Assembly (NCBI GenBank): GCA_038522375.1
Contig: JBCBKE010000003.1
Location: 13,315-77,314, forward strand
Direction of reading: 5' to 3'
DNA from: UBA5336 sp038522375
GTDB taxonomy: Bacteria > Pseudomonadota > Alphaproteobacteria > Caulobacterales > Hyphomonadaceae
DNA length: 64,000 bases
The translations under genes were made by a program, and so were the position numbers. The notes below the pieces were generated by a model that saw nothing but the letters and a program-made list of their open reading frames with translations, made no database searches and had not been told where the DNA came from. Below, piece by piece: positions 1-7,800 of the stretch (position 1 is the stretch's first letter; every line of letters begins with the position of its first letter).

Positions 1-358
1 CGTTGAATGGCGCATCGGCGTCTCCGCCGGTTTCAGCGGCAATCTCTGCCCGCGTCTTGAAACATCGGTAGGCCAGTCCCCGGGCGGCAAGCTGGTCCAC
101 CACGGCCCTGTAGGCGGCGAAGTGTTCCGATTGGCGACGCACCGGTCCGTCCCAGCGAAGGCCCAGCCAGTGAAGGTCATCGAGGATTGCCACCTCATAC
201 TCAGGGCGGCATCGCCCGATATCGGTGTCTTCAATCCGCAACAGGGCCTCTCCACCGGCCTGATCAGCCGCCTTTCGGACGCTGACTGCTGAAAAAACAT
301 GGCCAAGATGCAAGCCACCAGTAGGCGAAGGGGCGAAACGTGTGCGAAACGTCATCAT
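1..358 (-). CDS. gluQ: Glutamyl-Q tRNA(Asp) synthetase, 3' part outside window
   Basis: The first 119 codons on the minus strand read as a class I glutamyl-tRNA-synthetase-like catalytic core. The N-terminus contains FAPSPTGGLHLGH, the HIGH-type ATP-binding motif, followed by LLRIEDTD, the glutamate/ATP pocket signature. The short distance from start to motif and the HWLGLRWDGPVRRQS stretch favour the truncated GluQ-RS paralogue, which glutamylates queuosine in tRNA-Asp, over full-length GltX. Two adjacent ATG codons (358 and 355) could start it. The C-terminal half, including any zinc-binding site, lies left of the window, so a GltX assignment cannot be fully excluded. Confidence 0.8.
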   Translation of the reverse strand, partial: MMTFRTRFAPSPTGGLHLGHVFSAVSVRKAADQAGGEALLRIEDTDIGRCRPEYEVAILDDLHWLGLRWDGPVRRQSEHFAAYRAVVDQLAARGLAYRCFKTRAEIAAETGGDADAPFN

Positions 359-489
359 GACAGGATAGTTGGACACCAAACGTCGATCGACCCTGTGGAA
401 TTTCCAAGGCTTGGGGCTGCGGCGCGTGATTTGCCTGTTGCGCCCCTTGCGTAAGCTGCTGTATCGGCCCCTGACAAGGCGTTTTTTCC

Positions 490-1557
490 ATGTCTGAAAC
501 TTCTATCCTCTCCGCGGTCGCCAGCTTTCTGGAACAGTCGGTCTACGATTCCGCCCCCCTCGCCGCGGTCGGGGCAGCGGCGATCGTCGGCTTGATTGGC
601 GGGGTGGTGATGCTTGGCGTCCGACTGGCGCTGCGGCTTGTCTCCCGGGCCGGCCGGACATCCAGTGGCACGGTCAAGCGCGCGTCGACGCTGCCGGGAT
701 ACAGGATCTTGATCGGCGATTTCGAAGGCCGAAGCGCTGGCAAGCTGCGGCGGGTCGTCCATGCCAGCCTTGATGAGCATCTTGAGCTGTTCAATTTCGG
801 TGCCCTGTTCCGGGTGTTTCACGTCCAGACCCTGAAAGGGCGGCCCGACGGCGCCGTGCTGCGGGCGGCGCGGAAGCGGCTGGTGCGAACCGGTGCGGAC
901 ATTATGATCTGGGGCAACAAGCGTCATGATGGTCCCGATGGTCTGCTTATCCATGGCGTGTCGCGCGGCGGTGGGCTGACGGCGGAACAGGCCGAGCCGT
1001 TTACACTGAAACTGCCTGGCCAGTCCGACCTTTACGGCGTAGCCGAACGCAAGGTTACGGCCTACATGCTGGCAAAGGTACTTCAACCGGCGTTGGCCCG
1101 GCCTGAATCGTTCCGCCCCGAACGGATCAGGGAAGTCGCCGATATCCTCGACGGTCTCCTCAGCGTCGACCTGGGCGTTGACGTGGGATTGCGGCGGCGA
1201 TTGGAAAAGGATTTTTCGGCGATCACGTTGCACCTTGCGGAAACCCAACCGAACTGGGAGTTGATGCAGAAGGTGATCGCGCGTCGCCGCGCCACGCTGA
1301 ATGAGCTGAAGCAGGATCCGAATAGCGACGACCTGATCGACGCGCGACTGGATCTGGGGCAGGCCCTGTTACGCATGTCAGAGGTTCGGTTCGACCCCGT
1401 CGCGGTACGGGAAGCGACCGTGGCGCTCTCGGCCGTGGTCGAATCGCTTCGCAGCCATCCGGTCATCCGCGAAGCCCAAAGGGCCAGCGATGGGCTCGCA
1501 AAGGCGCAATCGCTTGTCGAGACCCGTCGCCGCTTTGCTGTCAACTTCAACGCGTGA
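490..1557 (+). CDS. Membrane-anchored protein of unknown function
   Basis: This 355-residue protein has one hydrophobic segment near residues 21-45 (AAVGAAAIVGLIGGVVMLGV) followed by a basic stretch, so it is probably anchored with the large C-terminal part in the cytoplasm. Residues 65-160 look like an alpha/beta domain (ILIGDFEG at the start, ADIMIWGNKR inside), and the remainder is helical and charged, possibly TPR-like. No catalytic motif was recognised. It is transcribed divergently from gluQ across about 130 bp and convergently with msrA. No clear Shine-Dalgarno sequence precedes the ATG. The function is unknown; a signalling or scaffold role would be a guess. Confidence 0.7.
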   Translation: MSETSILSAVASFLEQSVYDSAPLAAVGAAAIVGLIGGVVMLGVRLALRLVSRAGRTSSGTVKRASTLPGYRILIGDFEGRSAGKLRRVVHASLDEHLELFNFGALFRVFHVQTLKGRPDGAVLRAARKRLVRTGADIMIWGNKRHDGPDGLLIHGVSRGGGLTAEQAEPFTLKLPGQSDLYGVAERKVTAYMLAKVLQPALARPESFRPERIREVADILDGLLSVDLGVDVGLRRRLEKDFSAITLHLAETQPNWELMQKVIARRRATLNELKQDPNSDDLIDARLDLGQALLRMSEVRFDPVAVREATVALSAVVESLRSHPVIREAQRASDGLAKAQSLVETRRRFAVNFNA

Positions 1558-1580
1558 GAACCGGTGGCCCGGCCGGTGTG

Positions 1581-2237
1581 TTAAAGGGTAACGCCAGCGC
1601 CTATGGGGCATGACACCCCTGTTCCGCCCATCCCGCAATAACCGTTGGGGTTCTTGGCCAGATATTGCTGGTGGTCCGCTTCAGCGAGGAAAACCCCGTC
1701 CAGCGGCGCGATTTCGGTTGTGATGTCACTTGGCCGTCCAGCCGCGGCGAGGGCGGCGCCATAGGCCCGGCGCGATGCGGTGGCCGCCTCATACTGGTCA
1801 TCGGTGGTCGTGTAGATCGCTGAGCGGTACTGGGTGCCAATATCATTACCCTGGCGCATGCCCTGGGTCGGGTCATGGTTTTCCCAGAAGATTTTCAGCA
1901 GGGCGTCGAAGCTGATCCTTGACGGGTCGAAGACAATTTCGACCACTTCGGTGTGCCCGGTCTGGCCTGAGCAGACCTCCCGGTAGGTGGGGTTCGGTGT
2001 GGTGCCACCGGCATAGCCCGCCATTGTCAGCCACACCCCTTCCGTTTCCCAGAATTTCCGTTCCGCACCCCAGAAACAGCCCATGCCGAACACGACGGTC
2101 TCAAGGTGGTCCGGCCGGTCGCCGCGCAAGGGCCGGTCGAAAACGATGTGCGATGCCGCTGTCGGAATAGGCTCGGCGCGGCCCGGCAACGCCTTTTCAG
2201 GCGAGGGGATCTCGAGAGGTTTACGGGAAAACAGCAT
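1581..2237 (-). CDS. msrA: Peptide-methionine (S)-S-oxide reductase MsrA
   Basis: The 218-residue product carries GMGCFWGAERKFW with the catalytic Cys of MsrA, then GYAGGTTPNPTYREVCSG and GHTEVVEIVFDP, all diagnostic. Two further cysteines near the C-terminus (NGYCGMGG and GVSCPIG) fit resolving cysteines of the long MsrA class. The enzyme reduces methionine-S-sulfoxide in proteins using thioredoxin. An upstream in-frame ATG at 2288 exists, but the start at 2237 (MLFSRKP) matches the usual family N-terminus and lets ALPGR fall at its normal place. No signal peptide is seen, so it should be cytoplasmic. Confidence 0.95.
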   Translation of the reverse strand: MLFSRKPLEIPSPEKALPGRAEPIPTAASHIVFDRPLRGDRPDHLETVVFGMGCFWGAERKFWETEGVWLTMAGYAGGTTPNPTYREVCSGQTGHTEVVEIVFDPSRISFDALLKIFWENHDPTQGMRQGNDIGTQYRSAIYTTTDDQYEAATASRRAYGAALAAAGRPSDITTEIAPLDGVFLAEADHQQYLAKNPNGYCGMGGTGVSCPIGAGVTL

Positions 2238-2373
2238 GGCTCGGCTCTGCGTTACAAGGTCTGGCAGCTCTAGATATGGCGCGGGCAACGGTCCCAGACA
2301 ATGGGCGCCCCGCTGCAGGTGCCGATTTGGGTTGCGGCATGGGGGGATGCGTTTGTATACCGGCGCTTGCTTT

Positions 2374-2463
2374 GGTGAGGTGGCCGAGTGGTCGAAGGCG
2401 CACGCCTGGAAAGTGTGTAGGCAGGCAACTGTCTCCAGGGTTCGAATCCCTGTCTCACCGCCA
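2374..2463 (+). tRNA. tRNA-Ser(GGA)
   Basis: A 90-nt cloverleaf with an encoded CCA end. The acceptor GGTGAGG pairs with the 3' TCTCACC. The anticodon loop CTGGAAA gives GGA, and GGTTCGAATCC forms the T arm. The long variable arm is the class II feature expected of serine tRNAs. Confidence 0.97.
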
Positions 2464-2623
2464 TCGTTTTCGCATCGCGACCCGGCCCTGTCCTGGCACC
2501 GCCTTCCGGCGGCGGGAAAAGCCCAGTCGGGTACGGCATATCATGAACAGTTTTTCAGTAAGTCTTAACCGTTCCACCGGATCAGTAGTGCCATCACGTC
2601 ACAACCAACTGGAGGGGTTCCCC

Positions 2624-3100
2624 ATGCTTCGCGCCGCTTTCACCGCAGCCTCTATTCTCGCCATCGCGGCGTCGCCCGCTTTCGCAACCGGCCTTATTGC
2701 CGAACAATCGGTCTTGAAGGTGGTTGAAGTCACCAATCCCGCTGGTGAAGTGGAAACCGAACTTGTTACCGCTGACCTGGTGGCCCCCGGTGAAACCGTC
2801 CAATATGGCCTCACCTATCAGAACAGCGGCCCCGAGCCGGTGGAAGACGTGGTGCTCACCATGCCCGTTCCAGACTCGCTTCGCTACATCGAAGACAGCG
2901 CCGCGCAGCCCGGCACCGATGTCAGCTTTTCGGTGGACGGTGGAGAGACCTTCGCGCAGCGTTCAAGCCTGACCGTTCTGGCGGACGGCGAGATCGTGCC
3001 GGCCACCTCGAATGACATCACGCACATCCGTTGGGCGTTCAATGAGCCGATTTCCACCGGCGCGGAAGGCGCAGTGAGCTTCCAGGCCGTCCTGCGCTAG
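2624..3100 (+). CDS. Exported DUF11-like protein, first of the surface cassette
   Basis: This 158-residue protein starts with a clear signal peptide (MLRAAFTAASILAIAASPAFA, cleavage after AFA) and is preceded by GGAGGGG about 7 nt upstream of the ATG. The mature part is a single beta-rich domain. It has APGETVQYGLTYQNSG, then VLTMPVPDSLRYI, the typical DUF11 pattern of an Ig-like fold with a statement of balanced terms followed by a P-x-x-L-x-Y-V strand. It has no anchor, LPXTG motif or membrane segment. The gene lies 160 bp after tRNA-Ser and is followed by a strong terminator. It probably acts in the periplasm or at the surface with the two larger proteins downstream; the role is inferred. 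Confidence 0.8.
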   Translation: MLRAAFTAASILAIAASPAFATGLIAEQSVLKVVEVTNPAGEVETELVTADLVAPGETVQYGLTYQNSGPEPVEDVVLTMPVPDSLRYIEDSAAQPGTDVSFSVDGGETFAQRSSLTVLADGEIVPATSNDITHIRWAFNEPISTGAEGAVSFQAVLR

Positions 3101-3128
3101 GGCGCTTCGGACACTTGCAAGGCAAGAG

Positions 3129-3155
3129 ACGCCGGCCTTCGGGCCGGCGTTTTTT
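3129..3155 (+). terminator. Rho-independent terminator after the first DUF11 gene
   Basis: A 9-bp GC-rich stem, ACGCCGGCC with GGCCGGCGT, closes a TTCG tetraloop and is followed at once by TTTTTT. It sits 28 bp after the stop codon. Confidence 0.93.
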
Positions 3156-3302
3156 ATTGGGGGCGCCAAAGTCAACAACCAGGCGGAGAACCAGCAGGAC
3201 TGCAAAAACCTGCCGGAAGTTCTGCAAAGAGATGACTTTTTAGCAAGACGTTAAAACAAATCGTTGAAGTTGCGCTGGTTTCCAATTCAGAGGGCTGGAC
3301 CA

Positions 3303-4604
3303 ATGCGAACTCTCACAACTCAAGTCTCGAGGCTGGCCCTTGCGGCTGGCATGTCTTTCATGCTGGCTGGCGCCGCCCACGCGGAACTCACGGCGAACGG
3401 TACGGCGCCGGGCACGAAGGTCGATAACACCTTCACGCTCGATTATACCGTTGGAACGGTCACTCAGCCGACAATCGCGCCGTCTACCGAGACCACCTTC
3501 TTCGTTGACCGGATCATCGACCTCACCTTCACCGGTGGACCCGTGAGTACGGCCACCGTCAATGCTGGCAATGTTGTGACGGCCCCGAACGCGACCGGCA
3601 CAACCCACACCTACACGCTGACAAACGAAGGCAACGATCACTTCTCCTACAGTTTCGATTTCACGACCTTTGCGGGCGCGATTGCCGGTATCGATGAGAA
3701 TGATGTCACGCTGACCTACCAGATCACGCGGTCGGCGGCGATCGACCTGAACAATGATGGTGATACGGCCGATGATTGCGAAGGCACAACGGTAAACGGC
3801 ACGATCTCGGCCTTCACGGACGTCGACGCTGCGCCAGCGACGGCGACGCTTTCCTTCCCAGGCGGTGTGGCGACCGCTGACATCACCTGCCCCATCGCCC
3901 CTGACGAGGCCATCGATATAACGGTAGCGGTGGCGGTTCCGGGCGATGCGACGGACGGTCAGACCCGCACTTTTGAAGTGATCGCCGAGGTGCGTGAGCC
4001 CGAGCAATGGGTGACCCAGGGCGATACGGATACGCCAGTCAGCGTTGTTGCAACGCTTGGCGATAATGTGGCGAAAGACACCACCAATACCGCCGATGTC
4101 GACAACGTCTTCCGGGACAATGACAACGGCCCGGCCGACATTGCCGAGGATGGCCAGTCATCCCTGGCCGATGGTGTCGAAGTCCAGTCGCCGGATTTGG
4201 TGGCCTCCAAGTACGCCTGGGTCATTGATGATGCACCAGCGTCGGATGCCGATTGTCAGCCAGGCACGCTGCCGACGAGTGACCCGGGCCTGTTCCCGGT
4301 TCCTGGGGCCTGTGTGGCCTATGTGATCGAAGTGACAAACACTTCCCAGGAATTGGGCAATGATGCGACCGGCGTGATCATCGTTGATGACCTGCCCGAT
4401 GATGTGGAGTTCCTCAGTTACGATGCCTCGACGTTCGATGGCACGCCCGCCGTCACCACCAAGAAGGGCTACGCCAACACAGGTACCGATTGCGACGGCA
4501 CCGCGGATGAAGACTGCCGGGTGCGGCTGACCGCTGGCGAAGTGGATGGCACCGCGTCGGCCGACAACGTCGCCAGGCTCTACATCTGGACGAAGCTCCG
4601 CTAG
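3303..4604 (+). CDS. Exported DUF11-like repeat protein, second of the cassette
   Basis: The 433-residue product begins with a signal peptide (charged MRTLTTQVSR, then a hydrophobic core ending AGAAHA). The mature protein is acidic and beta-rich. Residues about 25-65 carry a module, PGTKVDNTFTLDYTVG then FFVDRIIDL, that recurs at the N-terminus of the 1680-residue protein encoded downstream. Residues about 300-385 form a DUF11 domain (ACVAYVIEVTNTS, VIIVDDLPDDVEFLSYD). Asp/Asn-rich patches suggest calcium binding. No anchor is visible. An ATG at 3264 is in frame, but it would put 13 residues before the signal peptide, so 3303 was preferred. Function is unknown; a secreted or surface structural role is likely. 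Confidence 0.82.
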   Translation: MRTLTTQVSRLALAAGMSFMLAGAAHAELTANGTAPGTKVDNTFTLDYTVGTVTQPTIAPSTETTFFVDRIIDLTFTGGPVSTATVNAGNVVTAPNATGTTHTYTLTNEGNDHFSYSFDFTTFAGAIAGIDENDVTLTYQITRSAAIDLNNDGDTADDCEGTTVNGTISAFTDVDAAPATATLSFPGGVATADITCPIAPDEAIDITVAVAVPGDATDGQTRTFEVIAEVREPEQWVTQGDTDTPVSVVATLGDNVAKDTTNTADVDNVFRDNDNGPADIAEDGQSSLADGVEVQSPDLVASKYAWVIDDAPASDADCQPGTLPTSDPGLFPVPGACVAYVIEVTNTSQELGNDATGVIIVDDLPDDVEFLSYDASTFDGTPAVTTKKGYANTGTDCDGTADEDCRVRLTAGEVDGTASADNVARLYIWTKLR

Positions 4605-4664
4605 CCCCAGCCGTCATCGTCCGACTGGAAACCAGTTCGGAGTGACAAGGTAGACAACCATTAT

Positions 4665-4698
4665 TCACCCTGCACCGATGGTGTGGGGTGATTTTTTT
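4665..4698 (+). terminator. Rho-independent terminator after the second DUF11 gene
   Basis: A 12-bp stem (TCACCCTGCACC with GGTGTGGGGTGA, two pairs being G-U) closes a GAT loop and runs into seven T residues. It lies about 60 bp after the stop codon and separates this gene from the giant gene at 4854. Confidence 0.92.
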
Positions 4699-4853
4699 GA
4701 GGCTTCGGTGAAATTTCACAGATCAGCTTCAACGGCCATCAACCAAGACCTGCGACAGTCAAACCATAGTAAAAACAGCGGCCTTGAGCCGCGATATATG
4801 GGCAGGCGTGCCTTCAAAAAAATGCGCCGCCCAGGGTTGATGGTGACGGTGCG

Positions 4854-7800
4854 ATGGCTTTCCTCAGGAAGTCAAAACGCTCTCTTGTGGGCTTTGTTCT
4901 GGGCGTTGCGGCCGCAGCCATGGGCACTTCTGTCCAGGCGGCGACCCCGCTTGGCACGGAAGTGTCCAACACTGCCGAGATGACGTTCGACATGGGTGGG
5001 CGGCCAGTCACCGTACCGACCAATGAGGCTGTCTTCCAGGTCGTCGCGCGGCCGACCCCGTCAACGATCGAGTTTTTTCGGTATGCGCCGAACGTGCCCG
5101 ACGCGGTGGCTGTGACCCTGAACGGATCGGATTATGAGACCGGGTCGGGTTTTGTCCCGATGGGCGACACCTACACACTCGGTGGAACCCCGATTGATAC
5201 GGGCGCGCCGGTGCCGCTTGTCCCGGCCGAAACGTACTTGTCGGGTGAATTGCTGGTGGTCCGGATCACTGACCTGGGCCAGAACGGTGACCCGAACCTG
5301 GTCGAGACGGTGATCGGTACGCTGTCTGCCGACAATGGGGACTCGGTGACGCTGCGGTTCTATGAGAGCGGACCCAATACGGGCGCGTTCTATGCGTATT
5401 TGCCGAGCACGGCGGCGGCGACCGGCAGAGACGACGGAATGCTGACCGCGCCGCGCGATGCCCGGTTGACAGCGACCTATATCGACGCCTTTGACGCCAC
5501 GGAGGTGTCCATCGACACCGCCCTGGTCGACCCCTATGGGCGGGTTTTCGATGCGCTGACCGGGGAACTGATCGACGGGGCACAGGTCACCCTGGTCAAT
5601 GCGGATACAGGGGCCCCCGCCGCCGTGTTCGGTGTTGATGGTGTTTCGCCATACCCCGCGACCCTCGTCACAGGGGAGACGGTCACCGACGGGTCGGGGC
5701 TGGTTTATGAGCTTGATCCCGGCGAATATCTGTTCCCGCTGATTGCACCCGGCAACTACAGGCTGGACGTGATCCCCCCGCCGTCTCACCAGTTCCCATC
5801 GGCGTTTGAAGCTGGCGATTTCGTCGGATTACCGACGGCGCCCTTCGAGATCTCGACCGCTTCCTACGGAGAGCGGTTTGTTGTCGAAGGATCGGGCGCG
5901 ATCAGCCTTGATGTTCCGGTGGACGGTGGACAGTCTCTGACTGTCCGTAAACAGGCCGGCGTGGCCGAAGCAGCGATTGGCGATTTCGTACCGTTCTCCG
6001 TGACCGTCGAGAACGGCAATAACGGCGCGCTTCCGCTCATCATTGTCGATGAGCTTCCCGAAGCGCTGCGCTATGTGGAGGGGTCGGCGGCGCTTAACGG
6101 CCAACCCATCGACGACCCTGACATCAGCGCAGACGGCCAGCAGCTCACCTTCAATGGCGCCCGGATCCCTGGCGGCGGCTCCAGCACGATCAGCTATGTG
6201 ATCGCCATTGGTGCGGGGGCGCCCGATGGGGATGTGATCAACCGGGCGACGGCGGTTTCTCCGCGTGGAACACCGCTTTCGAACACGGCTGAAGCGGTGT
6301 TGTCGCTGCGTGAAGACCTTTTCCGCTCACGGCTGACTTTGGTTGGCCGGGTCGTCGAGGATGCGTGTGACGGCGATGACCCCTGGGCCCGGCCGCTTGA
6401 GGATGGGACCGGTGTCGGGGGCGTCCGGCTCTACCTCGAAACCGGCGAGTTCGTCGTGACCGATGAAGAGGGGCTCTACCACTTCCAGGGCGTCACGGAA
6501 GGCACCCATGTGGTCAGGATCGATCCCGAAACGCTGCCCCAGGGCTATGAGCCCATGGTTTGCGAGGAAAACACGCGCTATGCGGGTAGCGCCACCTCGC
6601 AATTCGTGGATGTTCGCGGCGGAACGGTCTGGCGGGCGAATTTCTACCTCAAGCGCACGGGCGAGATCGCCGAGGAAACGGTTGAGGAACGGTTCAACCC
6701 GCTCACGGAGTATCGCGCCTATGACAAGGCCTGGCTGGACCGTCAGGACCGCGGCCTTTCCTGGGTCTATCCCGATAATGCCCGCACCCCGTCTGTGCCC
6801 AGCATCAATGCCGGGATCAAGGCCCCGTTCGGCACCGAAATTCGCCTGGTGGTCAACGGGGAAAGGGTGAAGGGCGAACATGCCCAGGAGACAATCCTGT
6901 CAACGACGCGCGATATGGGCCTGTTCCGGTGGCGGGGCGTTGACCTGGTGGATGGTGAAAACCTGGTGCGGGCCGAGATCACCCACCCCGACGGGCGAAC
7001 GGAAACGATGGACAAGGTCTTCTGGTTCGTCACGGACCTTGATGAGGCGCGGCTGGTGGATGACCAGTCGGTTCTGGTGGCCGATGGCCGTACCAATCCC
7101 GTGATCGCCATCCGTCTCGAGGACGCAAACGGGCGAGCCCTCAATGGTGGCGCCAGGCTCGATATCGACATCCCGACGCCCTACCGGCTGGCGTCCGAGG
7201 ACGAGTTTGATGCGGTGCGCCCCGTTGACCGGCCCGGTGTCCTTGTGAACGAGGTTTCGGTCGATAGTGACGGCATTGCCAGGGTGGTGTTGGCCCCGAC
7301 CCTCGATAGCGGCCGGTTGCGCCTGCAGGTCCCCTTGAGCAATGGCCGCTTGCGGGACATCGAAGTGTATCTTCAGCCCGAACAGCGCGACTGGATCGTG
7401 GTCGGCCTTGCCGAAGGCAGTTTGCAGCTTGGCGATGGCGACCTGGAAACGCCGGGGCGTGGGGCCCTGTTCGCAAAAGGCATGGTCCGCGGTGACTGGC
7501 TCCTGACCGTGGCGGTGGATACGGCCAAGCGCCGGGGGCAGATCGACCGCACGGTGTTCAACCGCATCGATCCGACGGCGTACTACACGCTTTATGGCGA
7601 CCGGACGTTCCAGGACCACGACGCGGAAAGTCAGTATCCGGTGTTCGTGAAGCTCGAGAAAAACTCGGCGATGATGATGTTCGGCGATTTCGACACCGGG
7701 CTCAGTGACAGCGAATTGCTGCGGTATAACCGGCGACTTTCGGGCTTCAAGGCCGACTATGTCAGTGATCGGATCGAGGCGACCGGATTTGTGTCGGAAA

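Noticed and set aside
355..1248. A 297-codon minus-strand frame over the 490-1557 gene
   Set aside because: Its product is basic and featureless; the plus-strand frame has a membrane segment and protein-like domains.
2374..2463. tRNA-Ser as an integration site for the surface cassette
   Set aside because: No duplicated tRNA 3' end, integrase or boundary repeat was found, so proximity alone does not support an attachment site.
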